Below, piece by piece: positions 13,641-26,161 of a stretch of 64,000 nt of DNA (within the stretch, counting starts at the first letter, position 1; each line of letters opens with the position of its first letter). The DNA is from Rhytidiadelphus loreus (taxonomy: Eukaryota > Streptophyta > Bryopsida > Hypnales > Hylocomiaceae), in contig OX344765.1 of NCBI GenBank assembly GCA_947034895.1, positions 22,945,001 to 23,009,000 on the forward strand, in the 5' to 3' direction. The translations under genes were made by a program, and so were the position numbers. Under the pieces are notes generated by a model that was given only the letters and a program-made list of their open reading frames with translations, had not been told where the DNA came from and searched no databases.

Positions 13641-15132
13641 AAGTATTTGCCGCGGAGTTTTTGTCTTCTTCGATGTTTCAGCTGCTTCCTCGAAAATTAG
13701 GTCTTACTCCAGAAGATTGCGAAGTACATGGAACCAGGATTCGTTGGAAGAGGAAACTGCAAAGCACGTACAAAAGCTGCTTCTGCTTTCCTCAATATCT
13801 TCATCGTGACATTCACTACAGTAGCTTAGTTATGGCGCAGCAGAAAGTAGAGTACATTTGAGAGAGACTTTAAATTTTCCGATAATTTTGAATTTTTTTT
13901 TAGTTGGATACAGGAACTCTTTCCTTTAGTTGCTGATGCTTTTGGAAGCTCCACACAAATTTGATTGTCGCCCTGATACTTATTATTAGGATTCCGTCAA
14001 CTTCTGGAAGCGACCGACGATCTTGAGATGGCGGAACCGCGGAAGCATCCTCTGTGGGAGACTTTAGGGAACTGAACGCGGAGGTCTTCAGTCGTTAGTT
14101 GAGGTTTGCAAACCGGAAACCTCCACGAAGTGAACGGAAGATCAAACGATTTCTTTCTTTCATAGGCGAATTAGGTGATTTAGGGAAATTTATAGTGTAG
14201 TTTCGTTTTTGAAGCTTCATGTCTATCGTGTGTGCAAGTAAGTTTAGTTCGATCTTGTTTTGTGATTATTATTCGTTGAGTTTGAAACCTAATTTAAGGG
14301 AATTGAAGCAGACATGGACTAGGAGATGGTGGACGACTTCGCGCCAAGGATTTTGAGGACTTGAGCGCATCTGCAAGGGACAGAGTGTAGTAATTAAGGC
14401 ATGGCGAAGCTCTTCTTTGAATTTTCTCATCGATTATTGAGTTGCATTTTTGTATCTGAACATGAAGTGTGTGTAGAGTATTTTGCGATTGCCGTTCAAC
14501 TGAGAGATGCCTTCAATTGATTCATTCTAGCCGGAATTGGTCTCGTCTTCTTGTTCTGGTGGATAGTAGACTCCTGGTGAATTGTCAAGGTGTTGGAAAT
14601 TTTTGCACTAGTGGACACTGGTTGGAAGAGCCTCGCTAATTTATAAGGGCATTAAATATTCCGAAGTGAGTGATCATGGATAAACCCTGGGCAAAGATCT
14701 TTGCATGACGCAGTTCTTGATAGATTGTTTAGCTTTCTTGATAGGACTGAAGGCATTACCATAATTTAGAGTCCAGACAGTGGTCCAGAAATGACACTTC
14801 AAAGAGGTCGTGGTGTAGGACTGATTGCTTCTCTAATTGTCGGGCATTCTACTATGGTTGATTGTTTGTATACATGGAGGTTCTTCACTTACAAGTCAGC
14901 CTCGGATTTGCGAACTTCCGTAGGAATCTTTCGCGCGCTCTACCAGTAGAGAGCTCGAGTAAATGTTGTCACCGACAGTAAAATAACCCTAATTTGCTAC
15001 ACACCTTAACCAAAGTGCTGTCTGTCTAGAGCATGCCATTTGCTTCTTTATAAGTTCTGAGCATGACTTATGCATCAACAGATTTGTAATGTTGAAGGAG
15101 GATTTAGGAGTTGACTGCTGGAAAGATTAGCA
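13641..15132 (+). promoter_or_regulatory. upstream region and presumed 5' leader of the DUF726 gene
   Basis: Base composition shifts at about 13.64 kb from repeat-like AT-rich DNA to a more balanced mix that continues into the gene, suggesting unique promoter and leader sequence. Several short open frames are out of phase and begin with poor starts. I cannot place the transcription start or a convincing TATA box. Confidence 0.4.
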
Positions 15133-18100
15133 ATGGCGGACCTCAGTAGTGTGCATCGATACGCTGCTGGTGGGCTATTCGCCCTAGCCTTGAGCCAATC
15201 TCAAATTCAGCAGCTTACCGCCTTCGAACTCGCACGGAATACTGATTTGGACGATCGACAGTCTGGGAATTCTCTTTTCGACGAGGATACGACTTCATGG
15301 AGCGCTCCAGATTATGGATTGTTGCGACACGTTTTCAGGTTTATTATCCTTCGTGCTTCTTACCATTGGTGATTCAAGTTTCATGTCACATGATTTTATC
15401 TGTTTTTAATTGGCGGACAGTATCGTCTTCTATTCTTTGACTACAATAGATTCGTACTTGAAGTGAAAATGATGCATATGGTAAGTGTCTTTAGACTTGA
15501 GAGTACTTCTGGAATCATTGGGTTCTCTCATCCTCTTCAAATTGTCAAGACGACGTATTTGTGTCTGTCGAAGAGATCCATCTTTCGAAGAATTAAAAGG
15601 AACAACAGGCCTCGGAAGCGTCACAAATCACACTTCATATTTCATGAATATTAAGTAGGCAGTTTACTGAACACATGTATAGTGGTTGATGCCTAGGTTT
15701 CTTGATTATGGTTTATATAATTCTTGGAATCTGACTGCATCTTTGGACGACACAGGTTCTTACAAGTAGATGAGAAGGCATGGGTTGGCCTCGAGATAAC
15801 GTCTATGTCTCCTGATGGAAAGCATCAAATTGGAGCAGTAAGCACTTCAATTTTGTCTGTCTTTGATTTGGTTCTACTTTTCAGGTCGCTATCCTGTTTG
15901 TGATTTAACCCTTTGTACTTAGCATGTAACTGGTCAATGTGCTGGTTTAAATAGTGCTTTACGACGTATTGTTCGGAAATTTCCTAATCAAGAAAATGCA
16001 TTACAGTACTTGAGATTGCTGTCAGAAGAAGAGAGCAACGCTTCATCAAGCAATGGAGTTCAACGGACAATGGAAAATGCTGAAATTGCTGAAATTGTTG
16101 ATGCATTTGGAGATGCCCGCCGTGGAGGTACTGAAATTCTTTATCTCTGTAATGTTGCCTTCCTTTGTTTGGTTTTGTAAGGGCTGGTGCAGCCACTCTG
16201 TATGTAAATCATATTGAATGTGCATATTCCCCCCTCTATCCTGTTCTTCTCTGTTTCTGGAGCATTTACCTTTTGATAGTCAAGTTTCTTGAGGATTGAA
16301 ATGGCGATCTTATTCTTTTGTGCAATGATCCTGCTCTTTTGGTGGGTTCTTCTTGTAGGTATTTAGAGATGCTACTGAATTAATTCAATGTATTTGATGT
16401 GATGTTCCCGTTCGTCTCCTGGTTCTGCTTGCTTGCTATATCAGATTCATCGATGAAGGGTGCCAAGGAGAAGAACAGAGTACAGGAATTGGAGTACAGT
16501 AGCAGGTTTAGTGAAGCTGAGGTTAAGACGAAGCAACGGAAGATTGCCGTGATGCACGAGCTGCTTGTGGCGTGTGTTTCCGACACTCCTAATGGCAAAG
16601 GAGTGAAGGCTACGAAGTATGGGTACGATGCACGCCAACGTGTAGCTCTACGCTTGCTTGCTCTCTGGCTTGACATTGAATGGAGCAAAGTGGTGTGTAC
16701 ATTTTCTTCCCATGTTTATTCATCTTAGCTCTCATTGTCGTCTTCGCAACTCAGACATGAACTTGGATTGACCATGTGAGAGAAAAGTGTCAACTAGTCA
16801 GTTTTAGTGACGCTATTATGTACACTATACAATAGTAATTCACGTTGGGATCACGTTGGGATCCCTGTATTTCCATTTCTGTATGAGGCCCGTGTGATTC
16901 CCTTTAATAATTCTATCAAAGAAAATATTTGTCTTGTTTGTTTGTGATAAGCCCTAAGTGCGGTTAACCTCTTGTTGTTGCATATTTGTCGGTCTCTTAG
17001 CTCCCGAGCGTTCAGGAGCACTCTATTTAGAATATACCTATATTTACGGATGAAGTGATTTCAGGTAAACTTGGAGCTAATGGTGGCTTATATGGCCATG
17101 GCCGCTCAAAAAGAAAGAGAACAAAACCATCATGACGATGAGGAAGTAGCAAAGAGCAGGTGGCAGAGACTGAAAAGAGGAAGTTTAATTGGTGGGGCAG
17201 CTGTTACTGGAGGATTACTTTTGGCCATCACTGGAGGTAAATGCGACCAAATAAATTATGTCTGGGTTTTAATGTAAGGATTATCATGGTGTGGCATGTA
17301 GCCTTTCTTCGCTGCTTCTGGTCTTTCTTTTCTGCAGATATTGCCATCGGTTCAACTACCTTTCGTTCTTGGTCCCTCCACCTTATGGCATGGAATATTT
17401 GTTATCTTTGGAACAACTGATTCCTACTGTTTATTAGTGACCACTACTCTCCGGAATTTAATTTTGGTGTCTTTGCTGCCTGTATAACTCCGGAGGGATT
17501 TTTCAGCAGTAGCTTGTTGTACAATCGGGTTTCCCTGTGTTCTATATTTGAAAGTTTGTTCGTTTTCCATCAGGGCTGGCAGCTCCGGCAATAGCAGCAG
17601 GTATGGCAGCTGTTGGAACAGCAGTGCCTGTACTTGGAGCCGGTGGACTTGCAGCAGCTGCTGCGATGGCGGGTACCACAATGGGTTCCGTGGCGGTTGC
17701 AGCTTCCTTTGGAGGTACTACCAATTAACCAACCTGATATCTAGAAGGTTATCTTTCTGAGCTCTCACAAGAAACGCTCGAATTTCTGAGTTCACAGTTC
17801 ACCCAGCACTGTGCAAGTGACTTGAGAACAAAATTAGCCTTAATAATATATGAACGTTTCGTAGTGAAGCACTCATTGAGGCAGTCCCAGCAGATGTGGG
17901 GTTTAAATAGTATATGTGATCTGAATAAGTTGTTTCCTTCTATCACAGCTGCTGGAGCTGGTTTGACTGGTTTTAAGATGGCCAGAAGAACTGGTGGGAT
18001 TGAAGAATTTCAGTTTGAGCCAATTGGAGAGAACCATCAACAGGGGGTGCGTTTGTTTTGCCCAGTTGGTTATTTCTTGCATACTTGGGAAATTTACAAC

Positions 18101-21100
18101 TGTTGCCATGAGATGCACGAACCTGGATAGTTTCACCTATTCTGTACTTTTTGAATCTGTTTTACAGAGGCTGGCTGTTGCGATTCTCGTTTCTGGTATT
18201 GCTTTTGATCTCTATGATTTTATTGAACCATGGGAAGGACCGGATGCAGACTTAGAAAGGTTCTCCTCTTGCCATGCAAATTCTATTTTTAATATTTTTC
18301 AATTGTTCTGTGTTCTTATTTCTATGTACTGTACCAATCCCGGAGATTGTTTTACTGCTCTGCTCTTTGACACTTTAGTCCTTGCTATATAATTTGCTTT
18401 TACCTGTCTGAAAAGTACGGTTTTTATTTTCACCCTTTCATGTGAAGCAACAGTATCTGCATGCAATGCTTGCGTAGACAACGAATTCTGGGGTTGATTT
18501 CTGATTGTATGTCACTTGGGGAGGTGTTATAGATATGCTCTTCAGTGGGAGTCTGAACATGTTCTGGCAGTCAGTACAGCCATTCAAGACTGGCTCACCT
18601 CCAGTAAGTAATACTTTGCTCGTATTCAACTATTTTGACTCACTATTTCATTTCTGACTTTGGTTCTTAGAGAAGCTAGTAAAGTAACCCCATCAGAACG
18701 TGTCATTAGTGGAAACGGACCCGAAACAGAATGCAAGTCTATGTGTAAGTGCTAATCACATTTATGAATACCATACGATTGGCAACATATCCTAATATGA
18801 ACATATTTAATACTATTTATATTTCTGGTCTAAGTGGCACCATGACGAGAAGCACATTGACATGATGGTCGCCGTGGAGACTTTACCATTTTCTGCCCAG
18901 GTCGAATCTTGTTTCTATCTTTTCGTAGATCTGGAGTATAATGACTAGTCGATTTGTAATTTGTCTTGTTCATCCAGGTCGGCATGCTGTTCTATTATTT
19001 TTACTTGTGGTACTGTAAAAGATCTAACGGAATTGTGACTTACTAGATGTGACGCTTCAGCTAATGTCACGGGGAGCAATGTACACCGTTCTTGGCGGTC
19101 TCGTTGCTGCTTTAGCATGGCCTGCCACTTTGCTTAGTGCCACTGATTTCATTGACAGCAAGTGGACAATTGCTATTGACAGGTTAGATCCTTGACCATT
19201 TGAGGAGACGCTTTCCAATCCACCGATATAATTTTCTCTTCTCTGGTCCATCGTTTCAATGTGACATCTTCAATCATCGCAGCTTTAATATCAATGGCTG
19301 AAGGTGATTTGGTTTTGTAGGTCTGATAAAGTTGGAAAAATATTGGCAAAGGTTCTGTTGAAAGGTGCTCAAGGAAACAGGTGAGCAGAACCTCCCTGTT
19401 CTAGTTCTGCAAGAGTATTCTTGTCTTGTTTATTTTTTACTTCGTTCTTTACAATTGCTGAGCTGTAAACGTTGGTCTTTCATAGTGGTTACGCTTTATC
19501 GGCGACTTATGAGTTTGTAGATTCAGATTTTATTTGGCGGTGATCATATCAGACAATTTTGGGTGATATTTTTCTGTGCAGACCGGTGACTCTTATGGGA
19601 TTTTCATTAGGTGCCCGGGTTATATTTTCATGCTTGGAAGAACTGGCAAAGCTGGGAAACAATGGTATTCTACTACTTGCATCTTGACGTAGATTGGGTA
19701 ATATGTAGCTTTGTGTTTTGGTGAATTGAATACTTGCTTTACTAATCCAAATAGGAGTTGACAGATGGGCAAATACTGGCCTCGTAGAAACTGCCATGAT
19801 AGGTAGTTTTCCCGTTTCAATTTTCTGATGCATGTTTGACTTAATTGGGAATAAATAGGTGGAATTATTGAGCGAGTGGTGCTACTTGGAGCTCCTCTCA
19901 TCCTCAATAAAGCTAAGTGGGGGACAGTGCGGCAGGTACATTATTGCAGTTCTCGATTTTCTAATGTTTTCCAGGATTTCATGTCCAAACTGATGTTTAT
20001 TTTTTATTTTCACATAATCATGACTTTTCTTGTGATCCAATCTTTAGAGTTCTGTTACTCGGTAATATGCAGCTCATGTGCCATTTACCGGTGTATCTCT
20101 GCATAGTTGTCATCTGTTACGCCGTACCATAATTCACTTGCATTGCAAGGTTAAGTACGAGGTTATGTATAATGTTAGTACCTTCCTTCGTTAGACTAAA
20201 GGCGCCCATACTATTGGAAGCACGGTACTGGTATACAACTCCTCACGTGGTAGATTTGGTAACAGGTTGTTGCAGGACGGTTCATAAATGGTTATTCTAC
20301 CAACGACTGGATGCTTGGTGTGGTATACAGAGCTAAGTGAGTTTTGTTCTTTACAAGCAATAAACCATGGTTTTTGTTGATAGAGAGTGGCCAATTTTTC
20401 CTATTTCTGATGTATGTATTAGGTTTCAATCTCAGTTTTTTTACAAGTTGTGATTTCTTGAGGGAACAGTCGGCTACCCTATTATTCTTAACGACTTTAG
20501 CAATGCAATGCTTGAAGTTGACACCGAGAACAAGAAACTGGCTACATTTTATTTTCTTCTATCAGTGACTTATTAGTGGAAACGATGTTTTACATCTGCA
20601 CACAGTAGCCCGATCCTTGTTGATCACTATACTCATTACTGCTGTGGTTACATATTGGCAGTTTTCTCTCACAAGGACTGGCAGGTCTTCAAGCGGTGGA
20701 CGTGCCTGGTATTGAAAATGTATGTGATAAGAATTTATCTGTAATTGTGGTGCTGTTGCTAACCTAGATTCATTTCGTGCACCATGGCAGCACTTCCTCT
20801 ATGACCTCTTAATCCTGAATTCGTGGCACGTCTGCTTATGCTGCAGTTCAGCTGTAACCCTCTCTTTGAACCAGTTAGTAGATGAAATCGTTAATTCCTG
20901 TGATTCCGTCTGTCAGTTTTATTATCTTCTGGGAATTTTATGGAAAGTCATGTGGGGTGGTTTCCTTAAATCGATGAAATCTGTTGTATGCAGGTGGATG
21001 TGACGGAGATAGTGAAAGGTCACTCTTCTTATCTGGAGAAAGCAGCTTATATTGTAGAGACCCTTGATATCGATAGCTTCTATCCGACTCACAACGGCAA

Positions 21101-21125
21101 GCTTCAACAGCCAGCCCAGATTTGA
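15133..21125 (+). CDS. TMCO4/DUF726-family membrane protein with alpha/beta-hydrolase motif
   Basis: Seventeen exons with GT-AG introns: 15133-15338, 15756-15837, 16007-16127, 16445-16692, 17065-17236, 17574-17714, 17949-18046, 18168-18259, 18533-18603, 19047-19182, 19321-19380, 19582-19664, 19755-19802, 19859-19935, 20266-20336, 20662-20719, 20994-21125. All phases join, giving 631 residues and a TGA stop. The N-terminus has the RYAAGGLFALAL segment typical of plant members; a hydrophilic stretch follows. A long Gly/Ala-rich hydrophobic region (about residues 237-340) and further hydrophobic segments near 357-375 and 419-440 predict membrane insertion. GFSLGAR places the candidate nucleophile at Ser484; Asp559 (TNDWMLG) and His598 (KGHSSYL) could complete a triad. 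The family is conserved in eukaryotes, but its substrate is not firmly known. No break is seen, so this looks intact. Confidence 0.93.
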
Positions 21126-21906
21126 ACTTTGACAGGCAATTTGCATGGCTCCTGGATTTTGCCTTAACTTCCTGGTTGGCCTGGGCATCATTGAGTTGTA
21201 GAATTCGCTACTCCTGCATTTCTATGCTCTTGCTTGATTTTCCAATCATTGTTCATCCAATTGCTGGTCTTTGATTAGAAAGTCCTGCTAGCCGAAGTCA
21301 TTATTACAAAGCCTAGCATGAAATTCATCAGTCACAGGATGCAATGATATTTATATTTTCTTAGTCCTTTCACAGGTCATCTGTGACACCAAGTCGGTCT
21401 AGAAGTTAGTATGTCACCCCACTTCTGCTACTACACTGGATCTGAGGGCAGGTTTTCTTCTTTTTTTCACAAATTAGAAATCTCATTTTAAAGGAATTCC
21501 AATTGACATTGTATCAGACCATCGATCTGACTTCTAAATGAAGACATTGAATGTGTTCAATCTGAAAGTTACACCGATCTTTCATGATTTTCACTTTATG
21601 TTTGTTCATGTTTTGGTTATCGCAACTCTTATCTTGAAGCAGAGACTGCCAATGTGGTTCTGTAATGATTGCAGAACCTCTGTCATTCAGGGACAGTTCA
21701 AGTTTTAGGGCAATTGCCATCTGCTTCATATTTTGGTGTTCTATCTAATGTTCAGGCCTTGAAAAAACATCTTCCCAGGGAAAGCAATATAAAGGCTCTC
21801 AGTTTGCAAATAGACATGGGCGGCCAGAAATTGAAAGCTGATCTGCTGCAATACTGGATTCTTGTGACAAAAACTGTGACGAAAATGATGTGAAAGTGAT
21901 CTCTAA
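21126..21906 (+). other. 3' flank of the DUF726 gene
   Basis: Non-repetitive sequence of gene-like composition follows the stop and presumably contains the 3' untranslated region. No unambiguous polyadenylation signal can be fixed by eye. Two open frames of about 70 codons on opposite strands overlap each other and look like noise. Confidence 0.4.
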
Positions 21907-21910
21907 TTAA

Positions 21911-23022
21911 CCCCTCAAATTCTTTCATGTTTAGAGGCCCAAAACTGCTTCAAAATACTCATCCCCAAAGCAAGGTCAAAATCTTCATCAATATTTATTT
22001 TTCAACAAATCCAACCATAGGATCCTTTAACCCTTAAACGTCGAAGGGGGGACCCTCGAAATCTTCCTTTTCTGTTACCGTGTGAATCATTGACCTCCAG
22101 AATTGCAAAAGTAGTCATTGGAAGTCAAACTACTGTAGAAGATCTTCCCTTTCCAAAACAAATTTAGAGGATGAATAGTTGCACTTTTGTCCTATATAGT
22201 TTGATTCCTTGTCATCCATCGGACACAAAACGTCCGCCTCAACGTTCAAGGGTTAATCAATTTGTTCAAGTACATTGTTCCAAAATTTTAGAATGAATAT
22301 CTCTATTGATTGCAAGTTCAATGTACCTAAACTATTCAAAATGTAGGCTTTTCTAGCCCTTCCTAAAGGTGAAGTTTTGTCTTTCAACATTTATAGAAAA
22401 AAAACATGTTCTATAACTTGTGCATTCTGTCAATATGTTGGAAAATGGTTCGAAAAAATATGAAAAGAAATTTAATCCAAAAAAATTTCATATCCATTTA
22501 AAAAAAATTATAAAGTAGAAGATGTTACTAAATGAAAGATAAAACTAACATGCTAATAACTTTTGGAAGAATTTGAGAATTATTAATCCCAATGTTAAGA
22601 ATGTTCTAGTAAAAAATTAATATCCTTTATTTTTATTTTTTCAAAATTGAAAGCAAAAGAAGACTTTATATATTCTTCCCACTTTCATTGTCTACAATAT
22701 AAAACTCCCTATAACTTCTACCTCATTATTTGGAATTGAATGATTCAAATGTTTTTTAGTAGGTATCAATCTATGAAATACCCCAAAAATAATTAATAAT
22801 TTTTTAGAATTTATTTTTTGTTGCCCGTTTTGACATTAAAATTGAAAACCCCTTCTAACTTTTGCAATATTTATCAAAATGACATGAAACAAAGCTTCAC
22901 ATGTAGATTATGATGAGTAGCACCCATCCTAAAAGTTCATGCAAAGATTCCAAATTATGAAGCCAGTAGAACCTTCTTGAATTCTCAAAAAGTCCAAAGT
23001 GGGCTCTTTGGTCCTTTAGAAG
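21911..23022. mobile_element. TTAA-bounded element (family T1) carrying a nested MITE
   Basis: The left end is TTAA then CCCCTCAAATTC. The right end is GTCCTTTAGAAG then TTAA (23023-23026), which is diverged. The interior matches the elements at 27966-30146 and 32533-33446 in the same order: ATCCAACCATAGGATC, then AATCCCAATGTTAAGAATGT, then a block ending near ATGAAACAAAGCTTCACATG. It is interrupted by the 222 bp element at 22031. Non-coding. Confidence 0.5.
22031..22252. mobile_element. 222-bp TTAA-flanked MITE (family T2)
   Basis: TTAA flanks both sides (22027-22030, 22253-22256). The left end is CCCTTAAACGTCGAAGG and the right end, reverse complemented, is CCCTTGAACGTTGAGGC. Ends beginning CCCT next to TTAA match the piggyBac pattern. 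It sits inside the larger T1 element and is therefore younger. Confidence 0.7.
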
Positions 23023-23026
23023 TTAA

Positions 23027-23951
23027 ATGAGGCAATCTTTTCCGTGAAGGGGTTATAGGGGGCCTACAAGTATGTTGAAAGTACATATATCGTTGCTTTC
23101 CCTAATGAGGTGTTGAGCCCATTTTTTAGGTGAAGATGCCTATTAGGTAAAGATGCCTATTACCCTGAAAATTTGCTATCTACGTTTAGAGTTCATAATT
23201 ATTTTGTAATTAAAAAAAATCATTATTATTTTGTTTTTGAAAGGAAAAAAGGAAAAAATTCTGGAACCTGCTTCAAATCTATTTCTCTACATGGGGGATT
23301 TTTCTCCTCACCAAATACATACTGGAACTACACTAAATTGCTTAAATGGTCGGAATGAGGTCAGCTACCTTAGAGGTCCCTGTAGCACTGAGTTGTCACT
23401 GTTCAAGTACTGTTAAGTTTACACTGACGCTGTGAACTTTAATTGTGGTTGAGTTCACATGCCACAGCATCCGTCATATGAATTGTGCTCCCTTCACAGG
23501 AGTCAACTTATGTTGCTGTCATATGCAGACAATTTAAAGCACTTTTGTTTCATGAGCAATGAATATGTTTGTTGCTTGACTGCTTGTTGTGAAGATGATT
23601 TGATGGGAACTTTAATTGAGAGTTGCGGCTTTACAACTTAACTTACTGCCCACTGTTCCTTCATCTCATGAGTGATGTGGAAACCTTCACCTTCACACTT
23701 TCATTGTTGATGCACTCGGTGATGTTTCAACACATTAACTTATAGGAGGGGACTGCAGAATCGCTCAGTCATTTACAGTCGCCCATAAAATCGTGGAGAA
23801 GTATTTTTGTGTGATTGTAGACTTTTTATGTTGAGAACCGCCCATCCAAAGTGGTTCATTCTAGAATAATTTTAGGGTGGAAAAGGTGATTGTAGTGTAT
23901 AGTATTTAGTAATGAATGAATGATGATGTACCTCACGCTGGAAGTGAAGTG
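23027..23951. other. repeat-derived intergenic DNA
   Basis: A small tandem duplication (AAGATGCCTATTA twice) lies at about 23132-23162. 23240-23370 resembles 24180-24320, including GGTCGGAATGAGGTCAGCTACC against GGTATGGGTCGGCTACC, so it is probably a decayed relative of the next element. No gene is recognised. Confidence 0.35.
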
Positions 23952-24320
23952 TATGGTAGCCGACCCATACCTGATCACCCTCCTATTCCTGGCCAATAGA
24001 CTGTTGTAATTCCAACCATAGGCTGTTGTAGTTTGCAAAGTTCAAGGAGCAATTCTGGCACATTAGGATTGGTTGCAACGCTGTGAATATTGCAACCAGC
24101 CCGTGGTCGACTTTGCAATAGCCTACATCACCATTGTAGGTTGAAGAGAATCTTTCATTAAAAAATTCATAATAATTACATTTTTTGTAATAAAATTCTG
24201 GAAAAATATGCAATCCTTCCAAATTCTATTTTTGTACATGAGGAAAATTTAGCACTCAGAAAACCTGTGCCCCAAATATGCGTAATTGCTTAAGTGATCA
24301 GGTATGGGTCGGCTACCATA
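23952..24320. repeat. element with perfect 27-bp inverted repeats
   Basis: The arms 23952-23978 and 24294-24320 are exact reverse complements (core GGTAGCCGACCCATACCTGA). The 369 bp unit is non-coding and looks like a recent MITE. No clear target duplication was found at the arm edges. Confidence 0.7.
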
Positions 24321-24372
24321 GTTAATGAGATACGGTAATTTTTAATTGTAAGCTGGAATTCAACATAAGGTC

Positions 24373-24600
24373 AAAACACCCATTACCGTTCTGCACACCA
24401 ATTCCATCAGTAGACCAACCCAATTCCGTCACCAACTTTGGCCCCAATTCCGCCTAAAATCTCCTCCAATTCCCTTCCTTTTATGACAAAATCAGAGAAT
24501 TTTATGACAGAATCAGGGATTTTTATGACAACAAGGGTTACGTGTCACTCCATTAATAGAAAATATCTAGTACTTGATTAGGCGGTAATGGGTTGTTTAT
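24373..24600. repeat. small inverted-repeat element, AACCCATTACCG ends
   Basis: The left end AAAACACCCATTACCG is matched by the right end, which reverse-complements to AAACAACCCATTACCG. The interior (GGCCCCAATTCC, then TTATGACA repeats, then CAAGGGTT) resembles 34735-34860, so it belongs to a dispersed family. Confidence 0.5.
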
Positions 24601-24630
24601 GGGACAATTTTGACCCCACTCTATAAATGG

Positions 24631-26161
24631 TTTTGTAATTTCAGGACTGACCACTTCAAAAATTCACAGAAATTACAATTTTAATGGGAAAATTATAATT
24701 CCACTTGGGTTTGATTCGTGAAACAAAAACACACCTCTGAAAAATATGTGCCCTTCTTGAAATTAACCCCAAAATAGTCAGATTGCAAATCAGGGGGGTG
24801 ATAGGTAGTTCTACCTTACTTGGAGGCACCATTTCAAGAAATTAATATGTTTGTGGTGTTAGCAAGAGAAAATCATGAATTTTCAAAAAAAAAAAGATTT
24901 TTTGGACTTGGCATGTATTTCCTATGAATTTTCAAAGTTGCAGCCTCCTAGACCATTAGAACTGTCCTGTAGGTGGACCCAAATCTGAATTCTGATAAAT
25001 TCAGCACTTACCCGATCACAGTGAAGAGAGGATAAAACTTTATGACACATGTCAAGGACCATTCAATAAAAGTCTAGGGACAGTTTATTGTCCATCTAAG
25101 AACAAAAATTAGGTACAGGTGCGGTATTGGGTGTTTCCACCTTAAAGTGAATTAAGATGTGTTTTGCATGATTTAGAGAGCGCTATGAACATTTTAAGTT
25201 GTCATTTGATCCATTCAGTGTTTCCACCTTAAATTGAATTAAGGTAGAAGGCTCTGAAATGGAGCAGGCATTAAGAATGGACCCTATAAGTGGCTCTGAA
25301 ATGGACAAACTGTAGTTCATAAATTGACCTCCATAGTCATTGAATGAATCAAGAAAAAAAGCATTATTAATTGTAAGAGCCAATCCATTCTTTTTACTTT
25401 TGTATTTTTCTTTAGAAGACAATTTATGGAAGACCTAGGGGCATAAATAGGGACCTATGACACAACTCCTTTTAAAATCTATAAGTAATTCAAAAATGCT
25501 TCAAAAAATATGAAACCACTTGGGTTAGATTCCTCTTCTATTTTTCTTTGTCTGAAAAATGATCTAAAAATATTTCCATTTAAAAAAATACATGAAAAAG
25601 GGAGATCAGCCCTTTGATGAACCATTTCTGAGCCTCCTACCTTTAGATTTGTTTTGCATGATTTAGAGAGCGCCATTAATACTTTGAGTTGTCATTTGAT
25701 CCATTCACTGGTGTTTTTATATTCTTTATAGATACATTATATGTGCGTAACGAGCGATTGATGCACTTTTGTCTTATAAAAATCACCAAAATTTCATTTT
25801 CATTGCGAAAATTCTGAAAAAAATTGGAATAACAGCTTCTCTTCTTTCTCTAGCCATGAAAAAAAATTACATACTTTTGGTTTCATTGGCTTCTCCAAAC
25901 AGGCCTATCTTTCCTTACATGCACCATTACAGAGCCTTCTACCTTACTCAGTCTATGTACGTTACATTGCAACCAATTCTACATTAACATAGACAAGCAT
26001 ATTATCCCAATCTGAATATCTTGGGGCCAATTCCAAGTGGGCACATATTTTTCATAGGTGTGTGCTTGTTTCACGAAACAAACTCAAGTAGAATTATAAT
26101 TTTCCAATGAAAATTGTGATTTCTGTGAATTTCTGAAGTGGTTTGTCCTGAAATTATAAAA
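24631..26161. mobile_element. 1.5-kb element with long (~150 bp) terminal inverted repeats
   Basis: 24631-24785 and 26007-26161 are inverted copies at high identity, beginning TTTT[G/A]TAATTTCAGGAC and including ATTCACAGAAAT and ATATGTGCCC. Long TIRs suggest a Mutator-like or foldback element. No 9-bp duplication could be confirmed. The interior has no transposase but holds a 57-bp direct repeat, listed separately. Confidence 0.65.
25161..25707. repeat. 57-bp direct repeat pair
   Basis: 25161-25217 and 25651-25707 both run GTTTTGCATGATTTAGAGAG through TTTGATCCATTCA. A third phrase, TTCCACCTTAAA(G/T)TGAATTAAG, is also duplicated (25135 and 25222). It appears to be internal rearrangement of the long-TIR element. 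Confidence 0.6.
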
